Shown: positions 7,584-15,067, counted from the first letter of the stretch. The stretch: DNA of 45,401 nt from Candidatus Oscillochloris fontis (GCF_004138135.1 NZ_RYFD01000035.1:1-45401); one strand, 5' to 3'. Made by a program: numbers and translations. Notes: generated from the sequence alone by a model not told the origin.

Positions 7584-8906
7584 ATGGTCATCCCATTCCA
7601 GATTGTGGTGGAAGCACGGGGCGAGGGGTATGTTGTGCGGGCGGCATCGGCGGGGCGTAGTGCCGAGGCAGCGTTAGAGGTGCCAGACCTCAAGGGCGAA
7701 TTGGGGGCCGATGGGGCGGCGCTGGGGCAGGCGATCTTTGCGCCACCGATCCGTCAGATGCTCATGGATGTGGCCCAAGAGGCCGATGATGCTGGGGCAC
7801 GTATGCAGATCCAACTGCGACTGCCGCCGGCGGAGTTCAACACGCTGCCCTGGGAGTGGATGACGCTGGGAAGTAGCACGCTCTGGCAACCCGCCCTGCG
7901 CGATGACTACGCCCTGGTGCGGATCAATCCCGCTGTCTTGGCACCACCCACGCTGGCGGTTACACCACCGCTGCGCCTGGTGATCGCCACTGCCCCCGGT
8001 TGTGATCGCCAAGCCGATGTGCTAGGAGTCGCGCTGGCCAGTGAGGTACGGGCGCGGCGGCTGATTGTGGATCGGCTGCGCGATGCCGACCCCGATGCGC
8101 TGGCTGATGCCTTGGCCGAAGAGCCGTGCCACCTGCTCTACCTGATCGCTCCGGCGCTCTCCAGCACACGTGGAGGCCCAGCACGGGCCGCTCAACCACG
8201 CATGCGTCTGGGGCGAAACATCGATCCCCTGGCACTGACCCGCATTATTGCGGAGTACCCCGACCTGCGTATGGTGACGGTGGCCGCCGATGGCCCCGAG
8301 TCAGAGGCGGGGGTAATGGAGTTTGCGGCGATGTTGCACGCCAGCAGTGGGGTGGCGACATTGGGCCTGGGCAACTTCGAGCCGAGTAATGCGGCGGGGT
8401 TCTGTGCGACATGTTTCGGGGCTTTGGCGACGGGTGAGCCGGTGGATCTGGCAGTAACGTATGGCCGCGCACGCTTGGCCGAGATGGCGGGGGCGTGGGG
8501 GGCCGCCCAACTCTCTGTCGGCAATGGTGGGGAAACCCTCTTCCGCATCGGAACACCCGCGCCGATCACGCCGAGCGCCCCGGCGCGTTCGAGCCGCCCG
8601 TTGCGCTCGGAGCCGCGCCGTCGCAGCAAAGCGACCTATACGCCCAATGATCCGGTGCGCCCGGTGCGCCGCGAACCCGAAGCGGATGATGTCCCTTTAC
8701 CGAGTATCAGTATCCCTTCCTGGCTAACGCCAAAGGTGGCGGCCTTAATTGTGGCGGGTCTAATCCTCGTCATTCTGGTCAGCCAGAACCTTAGCCACCC
8801 GGAGCCAACCGCACCGCCCGCAACACCCACGCCACCCCTGGTGGTGACGATCATGCCATCGGGAACGGTACCGTCCGACATGCCCACCCCGACGATGGTG
8901 CCGTAG
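7584..8906 (+). CDS. Membrane-anchored CHAT-like protein with missing catalytic dyad
   Basis: A 440-residue protein. Residues 60-305 follow the layout of CHAT (caspase HetF-associated) domains: LPWEWMTL at 88-95, a strand PLRLVIATAP near 129, a strand CHLLYLIAP at 182-190 where active members carry the His-Gly pair, and MVTVAADGPES at 230-240 where the catalytic Cys normally sits. Next comes a GVATLGLGNFEPSNAAG region and a TGEPVDLAVTYGRARLA helix. Neither His nor Cys is present at the expected places, so I infer a non-catalytic CHAT fold. A basic Pro/Arg linker leads to one membrane span (about 384-400) and a Pro/Thr-rich tail. No strong ribosome site precedes the ATG. The CHAT assignment is by layout and needs a profile search. 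Confidence 0.6.
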   Translation: MVIPFQIVVEARGEGYVVRAASAGRSAEAALEVPDLKGELGADGAALGQAIFAPPIRQMLMDVAQEADDAGARMQIQLRLPPAEFNTLPWEWMTLGSSTLWQPALRDDYALVRINPAVLAPPTLAVTPPLRLVIATAPGCDRQADVLGVALASEVRARRLIVDRLRDADPDALADALAEEPCHLLYLIAPALSSTRGGPARAAQPRMRLGRNIDPLALTRIIAEYPDLRMVTVAADGPESEAGVMEFAAMLHASSGVATLGLGNFEPSNAAGFCATCFGALATGEPVDLAVTYGRARLAEMAGAWGAAQLSVGNGGETLFRIGTPAPITPSAPARSSRPLRSEPRRRSKATYTPNDPVRPVRREPEADDVPLPSISIPSWLTPKVAALIVAGLILVILVSQNLSHPEPTAPPATPTPPLVVTIMPSGTVPSDMPTPTMVP

Positions 8907-8907
8907 A

Positions 8908-8991
8908 GACGCAAGATATTGCGTCTCGGACGCAAGATATTGCGTCTCGGACGCAAGATATTGCGTCTCGGACGCAAGATATTGCGTCCCT
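8908..8991. repeat. Four tandem 21-bp palindromic repeats between convergent genes
   Basis: Four consecutive 21-bp units, each containing GACGCAAGATATTGCGTC (7-bp stem, GATA loop), run from one base after the stop of the CHAT-like gene to the stop codon of the converging peptidase gene. Each unit folds back on itself in RNA from either strand. The placement suggests a bidirectional transcription stop. No T-tract is present. Confidence 0.8.
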
Positions 8992-10048
8992 ACGCACCAC
9001 CGGGATCAATAACCGGGCCATCCGGGGTATCACGCACCTGCCAACCTGCGGCCACAATGTGCGCCCGCAGCCGGTCGGCGGCGGCCCAATCACGCTGGGC
9101 GCGGGCAATCTCGCGCTGCTCGACCCAGGCCATGATCGCGGCAGGTGGAGACGAAGAGGAGGAACGATCAGGCTGAGATGCACTTGCCGCCCACACAGCG
9201 GGCGGTATGCCCTGCGCCGGATCAATCATCTGGAAGGGGCCGAGGTCGGTGAGGGCAAACTGCTCACGCCGCGCATAGGATCGCGTCTCCCCGCCGCGCA
9301 TGACCGTCACCCCGCCGCGCCCCAGCACCTGGGCGTGGCCCGCGCCGAGATCGAGCACCAACCCGGTATGCTCATCAATCCCAATAACCGTCTGCTCAGG
9401 GGGTAACAGCGCCAGCAGTTGCGTAGAGCGCGCCCGCCCCATAAAGCAACAACTGGTATCCAATTCCGTGCCGCCATCGCTATTGTTCCAGTGCGGCAGG
9501 AAGATGAGCGAGAGGCCATAGGGGCCGAGCAGATCGAGACCCGGTTGCCAGTGCAGGTCGGCCCCAACTTTGTAGATCTCATAGACCGGCAGGGCCAGGC
9601 GACCCATCGCTATCGTCGCGGCGCTAGCCGTGACCAGCGCAGCCCCCCGACGATGGCGGGCTTGTAGGCGTTGCCACGCGAGGCTCCCCGCAAGTTGGCG
9701 CACGGCATAGGTTGGGCTGCCCGGCCCCAGAAAGATCATGTCGGAGTGAAGCAGCGCCGCGCTGATTGCCGGGTCATCGGGGCTGAAGGCGGTGCCACGG
9801 GCACGGGCGGGCACCAGCGCAATGTCGGGGCGCAGACTCTGGAGGCGCACGCGCAAGAAATCGGCCACCTTGGCCGCGACCGATTCGGAGTTGGGTTGAA
9901 AGCCCGCCGGGGTTTCCAGAACCGCCACCTGCAAGGGTGGTTCGGCGTGGCGGGTGAGCCGATCATAGACCACCCCGCTACTCGGTGCGGTCTCGCCAGA
10001 GCCGAGGAGCGCGATCATCCCCGGCTGGTGTGGTGTAGCGTTAGGCAT
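8990..10048 (-). CDS. S51-type peptidase (cyanophycinase/PepE-like) with CysS-like C-terminal tail
   Basis: A 352-residue protein from the ATG at 10046-10048, which overlaps the ogt stop by 8 nt; a longer frame upstream lies inside ogt and is rejected. MIALLGSGETAP (11-22), GPGSPTYAVRQL (about 108-119) and VTASAATIAMG (139-149, putative nucleophile Ser142 in place of GxSAG) fit the peptidase S51 class I glutaminase-like fold. Residues 304-345 (AWVEQREIARAQRDWAAADR, then DTPDGP) closely match the C-terminal helical end of cysteinyl-tRNA synthetase. I know of no reason for the two to be joined. Last gene of a hydrolase-ogt-peptidase operon. The substrate is unknown. Confidence 0.75.
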   Translation of the reverse strand: MPNATPHQPGMIALLGSGETAPSSGVVYDRLTRHAEPPLQVAVLETPAGFQPNSESVAAKVADFLRVRLQSLRPDIALVPARARGTAFSPDDPAISAALLHSDMIFLGPGSPTYAVRQLAGSLAWQRLQARHRRGAALVTASAATIAMGRLALPVYEIYKVGADLHWQPGLDLLGPYGLSLIFLPHWNNSDGGTELDTSCCFMGRARSTQLLALLPPEQTVIGIDEHTGLVLDLGAGHAQVLGRGGVTVMRGGETRSYARREQFALTDLGPFQMIDPAQGIPPAVWAASASQPDRSSSSSPPAAIMAWVEQREIARAQRDWAAADRLRAHIVAAGWQVRDTPDGPVIDPGGA

Positions 10049-10616
10049 CCAGAATCCCTCGCTCCAGATCAAGAAGCGCTTGTTTGTAGTTCGGTTCCAA
10101 GAATTCTTTAAGTTCTTTCGTGGCTCCAACCCGCTCCAGATCAAGAAGCGCTTGTTTACGCGCCAAGCCCCAACGAAACCCATGCAGTTTCCCATCGCTA
10201 CCCACGGCCCGGTGGCAGGGCACCACGAGTGAAACCCGATTGGTGGCACAGGCACGTCCCACCGCACGTACCGCCTTGGGGTTGCCCAAGGCGGTCGCAA
10301 GCTGAAGGTAGGTACGGGTCTGCCCATAGGGAATGGCGCACAACGCATGCCAGACCCGCTGCTGGAACGGCGTCGCCACGACATCCAATGGCAGATCGAG
10401 GCACGTCGTCTGGCCCACCAGATAGCCCAGGATCGCCGCGAGCGCAGGCGGCGGGGTTACGGCGGGCATGAGCGTGGCCTGAGGATAGTCGGCCCGTAAC
10501 GCGGCCTCCAGGGTGGCATCGTCATCGGCCATGGCGACGGCACACAGCCCCTGGGGGGTAGTGGCGACGAGCAGGCGGCCAAGCGGCGAAGTGGCGATTG
10601 CGTAGGTAATCAGCAT
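10041..10616 (-). CDS. ogt: Methylated-DNA--protein-cysteine methyltransferase with duplicated C-terminus
   Basis: A 191-residue DNA repair protein that removes O6-alkyl groups from guanine by suicidal transfer to a cysteine. PFQQRVWHALCAIPYGQTRTY and VVPCHRAVG (acceptor Cys134) are the family hallmarks, followed by GKLHGFRWGLARKQALLDLE, the normal end of the protein. Here the end is extended: KQALLDLER occurs at 154-162 and again at 178-186, separated by 15 residues, because a 26-bp sequence is repeated 72 bp apart (10060-10085 and 10132-10157). The frame stays open, so the enzyme is probably functional. It overlaps the upstream hydrolase gene by 7 nt. Confidence 0.93.
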   Translation of the reverse strand: MLITYAIATSPLGRLLVATTPQGLCAVAMADDDATLEAALRADYPQATLMPAVTPPPALAAILGYLVGQTTCLDLPLDVVATPFQQRVWHALCAIPYGQTRTYLQLATALGNPKAVRAVGRACATNRVSLVVPCHRAVGSDGKLHGFRWGLARKQALLDLERVGATKELKEFLEPNYKQALLDLERGILDA

Positions 10617-11377
10617 ACCTGCTCCAAGAACTCACGAATCAAGCGGATCAAGCGTTCCGGCTGATCATCCTGAATGGCATGACCCGACTGAGCCACAAAC
10701 TCCAGGCGCGCATTGGGGATACGTTCAGCTAAACGGCGTACATCCTCTGGCAGGTTATTCACCTCACCATCGCCATTGATCAGCAACACCGGGCAGCGGA
10801 TCTGATCGGCCTGATCATAGACAATATTCCCACCAGCGGCCAGAATCGCCGCCACCGCCGCCGCCCAGCCAGCGATGAGCGGTTCGAGCATGGCCTCGCC
10901 CTGGGTAGCGATAATCTCAGTGCGCCATTCCGCCCGGTTCTCACCCCATGCCGAGACAGGCAACCAGCGTTGCGCCGCCGCCGCCATTGGGGGCGCGATC
11001 ACCCCAGCGACGCCCCACGCCACCACCCCGCGCAGCAGATCGGGGCGACTGGCGGCCAGCACCAAGGCACTCTCGGCCCCATCGCTAAAGCCCAACACCA
11101 CCACTGGGCCAGGAGCAAGTTGTTCGAGCAGCGCGGCCATATCAGCCGCATCACGCTGGTAGAAATCGGGCGGAAAGTCGCGGACTGGCGGACGACTCGC
11201 GCCATAACCACGCAGATCGGGCGCAATCACGCGATAATCCCGCGCCAGATCATCTATGAGGCCACCCAGGTGGCTACGGGCGGTGCCGGTAAAGCCGTGC
11301 AACACGAGCAATGGCGGGCCAGCGCCGAGATCGTGGTAAGCCAGAGTAGCCCCGTCGGGGAGAGTTATCTGGTGCAT
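10610..11377 (-). CDS. Alpha/beta hydrolase
   Basis: A 255-residue protein. I choose the ATG at 11375-11377 (MHQITLPDG) because the preceding in-frame residues lie next to repeat DNA and do not resemble the family. LLVLHGFTGT supplies the oxyanion-hole HG, APDLRGYGASRP follows, and VVLGFSDGAES holds the GxSxG nucleophile (Ser98). A late LLINGDGEV strand carries the probable acid and QSGHAIQDD the catalytic His. All members of the triad are therefore present. Substrate specificity cannot be predicted. First gene of an operon with ogt and the S51 peptidase. Confidence 0.87.
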   Translation of the reverse strand: MHQITLPDGATLAYHDLGAGPPLLVLHGFTGTARSHLGGLIDDLARDYRVIAPDLRGYGASRPPVRDFPPDFYQRDAADMAALLEQLAPGPVVVLGFSDGAESALVLAASRPDLLRGVVAWGVAGVIAPPMAAAAQRWLPVSAWGENRAEWRTEIIATQGEAMLEPLIAGWAAAVAAILAAGGNIVYDQADQIRCPVLLINGDGEVNNLPEDVRRLAERIPNARLEFVAQSGHAIQDDQPERLIRLIREFLEQVC

Positions 11378-11419
11378 AGGTATTTCCGAAGGTTTTTTTG
11401 GCTTCAGCTTCACTGATTA

Positions 11420-11553
11420 GGGCATGTAGAAAATCCTTGGGGCTACGCCCCAAATCCCAATTTTTGGTGTGTTTTGGCGGCTTCGCCGCCAAAACACACC
11501 AAAAAGATTTTCGGGGGCGGCGTAGCCGCCCCCGAACCTCCACCGGAGGTGAC
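11420..11553. repeat. Family B three-hairpin element (R2)
   Basis: A complete copy: GGGCATGTAGAAAATC, then hairpin 1 (CTTGGGGC/GCCCCAA), hairpin 2 (GGTGTGTTTTGGCGGC paired with GCCGCCAAAACACACC) and hairpin 3 (GGGGGCGGCGTAGCCGCCCCC), ending CACCGGAGGTGACGTA. ACTGAT occurs just outside both ends and may be part of a target duplication. It sits between the divergent hydrolase and Crp/Fnr genes. Confidence 0.8.
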
Positions 11554-11607
11554 GTACTGATAGCCATACTACCACCAATCCCCAGCGCAATGGTATACTA
11601 CATCCAA

Positions 11608-12261
11608 ATGTCCACTACCAATGATCTGCGGGGCATCCCGCTACTTGCCAGCCTAGATACACCGACCCTGGCCGACACCGCCCGCCGCATGCGCCATTGC
11701 ACCTATCGTCCTGGTCAGTATATCCTGATTGCGGGCGAGCAAGCGCCGGGGCTCTTTTTCGTGTTGCAGGGCAAAGTACGCCTCTCGCGCACCGCCCCCG
11801 ATGGGCGCGAGCAGGTGTTAGCCATGATCGGCCCCGGCGAGCCATTCGATCCCGTCCCGCTCTTTGATGGTGGCCCCAACCCCAGTAGCGCCCGTGCGAT
11901 GAGTCCCGTCAAATGCCTGCTGCTCTTACGTGAAGATCTGCTGGTGCTGATCGAACGCCACCCCGGCTTGGTCTTCTCGATGCTCGGCCTGATGGCCAGC
12001 AAAGTCCGCGAACTAGCCGGGTTAGTTGAAGATCTCGCCTTCCGCACCGTGCGTGCGCGCCTCGCCCGCCAACTGCTCGCCGAGGCCGCCGAGGGTTCAG
12101 CCGATCTGACCCACCAAGAGTTGGCCGAACGCACCGGTACCATCCGCGAGATTGCCGGGCGCGCCCTGCGCCGCTTGGCCGAAGAGGGTCTAGTGCGCCT
12201 CGAACGGGGCCGGGTGATCGTCCTTGATCCCGAAGGGCTGACGAAGGTCATTGAGGAGTAG
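11608..12261 (+). CDS. Crp/Fnr family transcriptional regulator
   Basis: A 217-residue protein from the ATG at 11608; the frame continues upstream through family B repeat DNA, which is not credible coding sequence. Residues 10-125 are a cyclic-nucleotide-binding-like beta-barrel (YRPGQYILIAGEQAPGLFFV, then LQGKVRLSR). A long dimerisation helix follows (about 115-145). The C-terminus is a Crp-type winged helix with TGTIREIAGRALRRLAEEGL as the recognition region. No cysteine pattern for an Fe-S cluster like that of Fnr is seen. TATACT at 11594-11599 ends only 8 bp before the ATG, so the message may be nearly leaderless. The effector and regulon are unknown. Confidence 0.88.
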   Translation: MSTTNDLRGIPLLASLDTPTLADTARRMRHCTYRPGQYILIAGEQAPGLFFVLQGKVRLSRTAPDGREQVLAMIGPGEPFDPVPLFDGGPNPSSARAMSPVKCLLLLREDLLVLIERHPGLVFSMLGLMASKVRELAGLVEDLAFRTVRARLARQLLAEAAEGSADLTHQELAERTGTIREIAGRALRRLAEEGLVRLERGRVIVLDPEGLTKVIEE

Positions 12262-12267
12262 GTAGGG

Positions 12268-12276
12268 TGATACAAT
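12268..12276 (+). promoter_or_regulatory. Extended -10 promoter element before the HicB-like gene
   Basis: TGATACAAT fits a TGn-TANAAT extended -10 box, 44 bp before the ATG at 12320. No convincing -35 box is present at the right distance. Confidence 0.35.
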
Positions 12277-12319
12277 AGTGTTGGGTTTGTCTTCTTGTAA
12301 CACCCCATGGGAGAAACCA

Positions 12320-12505
12320 ATGACGTTTACTATTGAGACTGAACAAGAAAACGATAGGCGCTGGATCGCAGAAATCTTAGAACTTGCGGGTGTACTCGCC
12401 TATGGTCGCACTCAAGAAGAAGCTGTTGCACGGGCGAAGGCATTGGCTCTGCATGTACTTGCAGACGCGAAAGAAAACTGGGATGCACCGCATGGTTTCA
12501 ATTAA
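12320..12505 (+). CDS. HicB-like antitoxin/UPF0150-type small protein, orphan
   Basis: A 61-residue protein beginning MTFTIETEQENDRRWIAEIL, with a GVLAYGRTQEEAVARAKALA helix. This beta-beta-beta-alpha plan with a conserved 'YG.T.EEA...A..LA' stretch is that of HicB/DUF1902 proteins. GGGAGAA 8 nt upstream is a good ribosome site and decides the start. HicB usually pairs with a HicA toxin, but neither side encodes one: the Crp/Fnr gene precedes it and palindromic repeats begin 9 bp after its stop. It lacks a C-terminal DNA-binding domain. It may be a stand-alone member or the survivor of a lost pair. Confidence 0.65.
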   Translation: MTFTIETEQENDRRWIAEILELAGVLAYGRTQEEAVARAKALALHVLADAKENWDAPHGFN

Positions 12506-12513
12506 GGAACAGT

Positions 12514-12608
12514 GCGTAGGGGCGCGTCGTGACGCGCCCCAGGCGTCCTCAAGCCTTATGTCGCCGCGATCATCACGCCAGAGGGCGCGTCGCGACGCGC
12601 CCCTACGC
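12514..12608. repeat. Family C palindromic repeat, copy 1
   Basis: A 95-bp unit with inverted ends, GCGTAGGGGCGCGTCG...CGACGCGCCCCTACGC. Each end is itself palindromic (GGGGCGCGTCGTGACGCGCCCC). A second copy is at 27061-27155. The 330-bp gap 12506-12835 contains this unit, the hairpin next to it, a partial family B element and the ferredoxin leader, but no gene. Confidence 0.75.
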
Positions 12609-12652
12609 ATGCAGGTAGCACCGGCTTCCAGCCGGTGCTACCTGCATGCGTA
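12604..12652. repeat. 49-bp perfect hairpin with 23-bp stem
   Basis: TACGCATGCAGGTAGCACC and the following GGCT pair exactly with the other arm across a 3-base TCC loop. The short motif AGCACCGGCT also borders the second family C copy at 27051-27060, so the two sequences may be parts of one composite repeat. Confidence 0.75.
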
Positions 12653-12668
12653 ACCAAATGTATATCAG

Positions 12669-12720
12669 GCTTCGCCGCCAAAACACACCAAAAACTGGGA
12701 TTTGGGGCTTCAGCCCCAAG
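12669..12720. repeat. Family B element, partial copy (R3)
   Basis: Only one arm of the central stem (GCTTCGCCGCCAAAACACAC) plus hairpin 1 in reverse orientation (CTTGGGGCTGAAGCCCCAA on the minus strand) remain. Hairpin 3 is absent. Confidence 0.6.
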
Positions 12721-12835
12721 TTAAGGAACTAAAGTCCTATACAACCCATCCAAAACCGAGTAATCTGAGATCGAACAACGGCGGAATTGGCTGCCTGCGT
12801 AGACCTATCGTGCTAATGCCTAGAGGAGTGACACC

Positions 12836-13072
12836 GTGGCGTATGTGATTGCTGAGCCGTGCGTGGGGACGAAGGACGGGGCGTGTGTGGCGGTCTGCCC
12901 GGTAGATTGCATCTACGAGGGCGAGGATCAGTACTACATCAATCCTGATGAGTGCATCGAGTGTGGCGCTTGCGAGGCCGAGTGCCCGGTTGAAGCCATC
13001 TTCGCCGGCGATTCCGTCCCCTCCCAGTGGGTCAGCTTTGTTGAGAAGAACCGCCTCTTCTTCGGTGCGTAG
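12836..13072 (+). CDS. 7Fe ferredoxin (FdxA-like)
   Basis: A 78-residue electron carrier starting at GTG, 8 bp after TAGAGGAG, which decides the start. The cysteines fall at 9, 17, 21, 25, 40, 43, 46 and 50. The C-x7-C-x3-CP arrangement followed by [12 protein letters not shown] is the 7Fe pattern: Cys9, 17 and 50 would hold a [3Fe-4S] cluster and Cys21, 40, 43 and 46 a [4Fe-4S] cluster. Length and the C-terminal [13 protein letters not shown] are normal for the small Thermus/Azotobacter-type ferredoxins. It is a single gene closed by a strong terminator; the redox partners are not in the window. Confidence 0.93.
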   Translation: MAYVIAEPCVGTKDGACVAVCPVDCIYEGEDQYYINPDECIECGACEAECPVEAIFAGDSVPSQWVSFVEKNRLFFGA

Positions 13073-13085
13073 AATGAGGTACGGC

Positions 13086-13134
13086 ACACGGGCGGTAGGA
13101 GAGGGCAATCCTTCCTACCGCCCGTGTCTGTTTT
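13086..13134 (+). terminator. Rho-independent terminator of the ferredoxin gene
   Basis: ACACGGGCGGTAGGA (13086-13100) pairs perfectly with 13113-13127, and CTGTTTT follows. The stem overlaps the last codons of the converging MocA-like gene, so it sits at a convergent junction. Confidence 0.85.
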
Positions 13135-13711
13135 GCGCATAATCGGCGGGTGTGTCGAGATCCACCACCACCGCCGGATCATCCACCGCCACCCGACACA
13201 CCCGGTCGGGGTACGCGGCGAACACCGCCCGCGCCCCCACATCCCCGTCTAGTTCCCGCAGGTGATCAAACATCTCGCGCCCCAGAATCGTCGGTGTCCC
13301 GCGTTGCCCCTGGTAGGTTGGCACAAGTGCCAGCGCATCCGGTTGCGCCCGGTAGGCGGCGATCAGATGATCGATCAGGCCGGGTGTCACCAGCGGCTGA
13401 TCAACGAGCAACACCAGCACCGCCGCGCTCTGCGCAGGCAGCGCCGCCAAGCCCACCCGCAACGAACTGGCCTGCCCCGTCGCATAGGCGGGGTTCTCGA
13501 TCAGCGTTAGGCGCGGCCCTAGCCCCGCCAGTGCGGTGCGTACCTGCGGCGCAGCCGCCCCCAGCACCACAATCACCCGCTCAACCGCGCGCGCCGCGAG
13601 GGCTTGACGGGCCACATGGCGCACCAGCGGCTGGCCCTGCCACGCTAACAACTGCTTGGGTTGCCCCATGCGCCGCGAGCTTCCCGCCGCGAGCAGCAAC
13701 GCCGGGATCAT
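13115..13711 (-). CDS. MocA/MobA-like nucleotidyltransferase
   Basis: A 198-residue protein with the NTP_transf_3 fold. LLLAAGSSRRMGQPKQLL at 5-22 is the nucleotide-binding loop, VLLVDQPLVTP holds the metal-binding aspartate, and YQGQRGTPTILG and VVDLDTPADY complete the MocA pattern. Close families transfer CMP or GMP to molybdopterin. It overlaps selA by 4 nt (ATGA), so the two are translated together. That pairing makes a role in maturing a selenium- or molybdenum-containing hydroxylase plausible, but no such enzyme is in the window. The annotation as molybdenum cofactor cytidylyltransferase is likely, not proven. Confidence 0.8.
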   Translation of the reverse strand: MIPALLLAAGSSRRMGQPKQLLAWQGQPLVRHVARQALAARAVERVIVVLGAAAPQVRTALAGLGPRLTLIENPAYATGQASSLRVGLAALPAQSAAVLVLLVDQPLVTPGLIDHLIAAYRAQPDALALVPTYQGQRGTPTILGREMFDHLRELDGDVGARAVFAAYPDRVCRVAVDDPAVVVDLDTPADYAQNRHGR

Positions 13712-15057
13712 CGGGCGGCCCGCACAGCTTGAACCAGATCGGCATCCTGTTCGGGGAGCACCGTGCGCAGATCACACACCAGGTGCCCATCGGTGAGCCG
13801 CGCCACCAGTGCTGGTTCACCCAGGCGCAAACGCCGACTCAGCGCCGCATCCCCGCCGTGCAGCACGAGGCCCACGCTGGGTAGCGTGGCCCCCGGTAGG
13901 GAACCACCACCCACGGTACTGACACATTCCACCCGGCTGGCTGCGTTGCCCAACTGGCCCACGAGTGCTTCGGCACGCTGTTCTAGTTCGTTCAACGGCG
14001 TGGCGATCATCCGCCACACCGGAATCTCGTGGATGGCCCGCCCATGCAGGTAGCTCAGCAGAGTCGCCTCCATCCCCGCAATGGTGGTCTTGTCCACCCG
14101 CAGCGCACGCGCCAACGGGTGGTGCTTGAGTTGCTCAACTAGGCTACGCCGCCCAACGATCAGCCCCGCCTGTGGCCCGCCTAACAGCTTGTCGCCACTG
14201 AACGTGACCAGATCGGCCCCGGCGGCGACACTCTCCTGCACGGTAGGTTCGGGGAAGAGGCCATACGCAGCGGTAGGGAGGAGTGTCCCACTGCCCAGAT
14301 CATCCACTAGGGGCAGCCCGCGCTCCTGGCTGAGTGTGGCCAGTTCAGCCAAACTGGTCTCGTGCGTAAAGCCAATCACGCGGAAATTGCTGGTATGCAC
14401 GCGCAAAAGCAGCCCCGTGCGCTCCGTAATTGCGGCAGCATAATCGCGCAGGTAGGTGCGGTTAGTGGTACCCACCTCCACCAGATGCGCTCCGCTCTGG
14501 CGCAACACATCGGGGATGCGGAACCCACCACCGATCTCGACCGCCTGCCCGCGCGAGACGATCACCTCGCGCCCCAGTGCCAGCGCACTCAGCACCAGGT
14601 AGATCGCGGCGGCATTATTATTCACCGCCAGCGCCGCCTCAGCCCCAGTGATACGGCACAACAGGGCTTCCAGATGCACCGTGCGGCTACCCCGGCTACC
14701 CGCATCGAGATCATATTCCAGGTTGGAATAGCCCGCCCCCACCCGCTGCATCGCCTCTAGCGCCGCCCGGCTAAGCGGAGCACGCCCCAGGTTGGTCTGG
14801 ATGATCACCCCGGAGGCATTGATCACCGGGCGCAACGTCGGGCGCAGATCCGCATCCAGACGACTCAGCACACGCTGAATCAGGTAATCGCGCAGCGGAA
14901 CTGCGGGCCGCTCGCCCTGCCGCATCTGCACCCGCAGCCGATCCACCTCCTCGCGAGCAGTGGCACGCAGCAAGGCGTGGGGTAGATCGGGCACCACTGC
15001 GACCAGCGCAGTTAAGAGCCGATCAACACTGGGAATATCGCGGAGATTCGTCATCAA
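13708..15057 (-). CDS. selA: L-seryl-tRNA(Sec) selenium transferase
   Basis: A 449-residue PLP enzyme that converts Ser-tRNA(Sec) to Sec-tRNA(Sec) using selenophosphate. VINASGVIIQTNLGRAPLS (78-96), YSNLEYDLDAGSRGSR (110-125) and SGDKLLGGPQAG (287-298, PLP lysine Lys290) are all conserved, and the length is typical. It opens with two ATG codons; either may be used. No selB, selC or selD is visible here, and none of the window's enzymes shows an in-frame TGA that I noticed. It starts 238 bp from the next operon, with repeats between. Confidence 0.93.
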   Translation of the reverse strand: MMTNLRDIPSVDRLLTALVAVVPDLPHALLRATAREEVDRLRVQMRQGERPAVPLRDYLIQRVLSRLDADLRPTLRPVINASGVIIQTNLGRAPLSRAALEAMQRVGAGYSNLEYDLDAGSRGSRTVHLEALLCRITGAEAALAVNNNAAAIYLVLSALALGREVIVSRGQAVEIGGGFRIPDVLRQSGAHLVEVGTTNRTYLRDYAAAITERTGLLLRVHTSNFRVIGFTHETSLAELATLSQERGLPLVDDLGSGTLLPTAAYGLFPEPTVQESVAAGADLVTFSGDKLLGGPQAGLIVGRRSLVEQLKHHPLARALRVDKTTIAGMEATLLSYLHGRAIHEIPVWRMIATPLNELEQRAEALVGQLGNAASRVECVSTVGGGSLPGATLPSVGLVLHGGDAALSRRLRLGEPALVARLTDGHLVCDLRTVLPEQDADLVQAVRAAR

Positions 15058-15067
15058 TACCTCATGC

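Noticed and set aside
8908-8991. CRISPR array
   Set aside because: The four 21-bp units are directly adjacent with no spacers, and there are no cas genes in the window.
10049-10384. Upstream extension of the S51 peptidase frame
   Set aside because: It lies wholly inside ogt in another frame and lacks family similarity. The ATG at 10048, overlapping the ogt stop, is a normal operon start.
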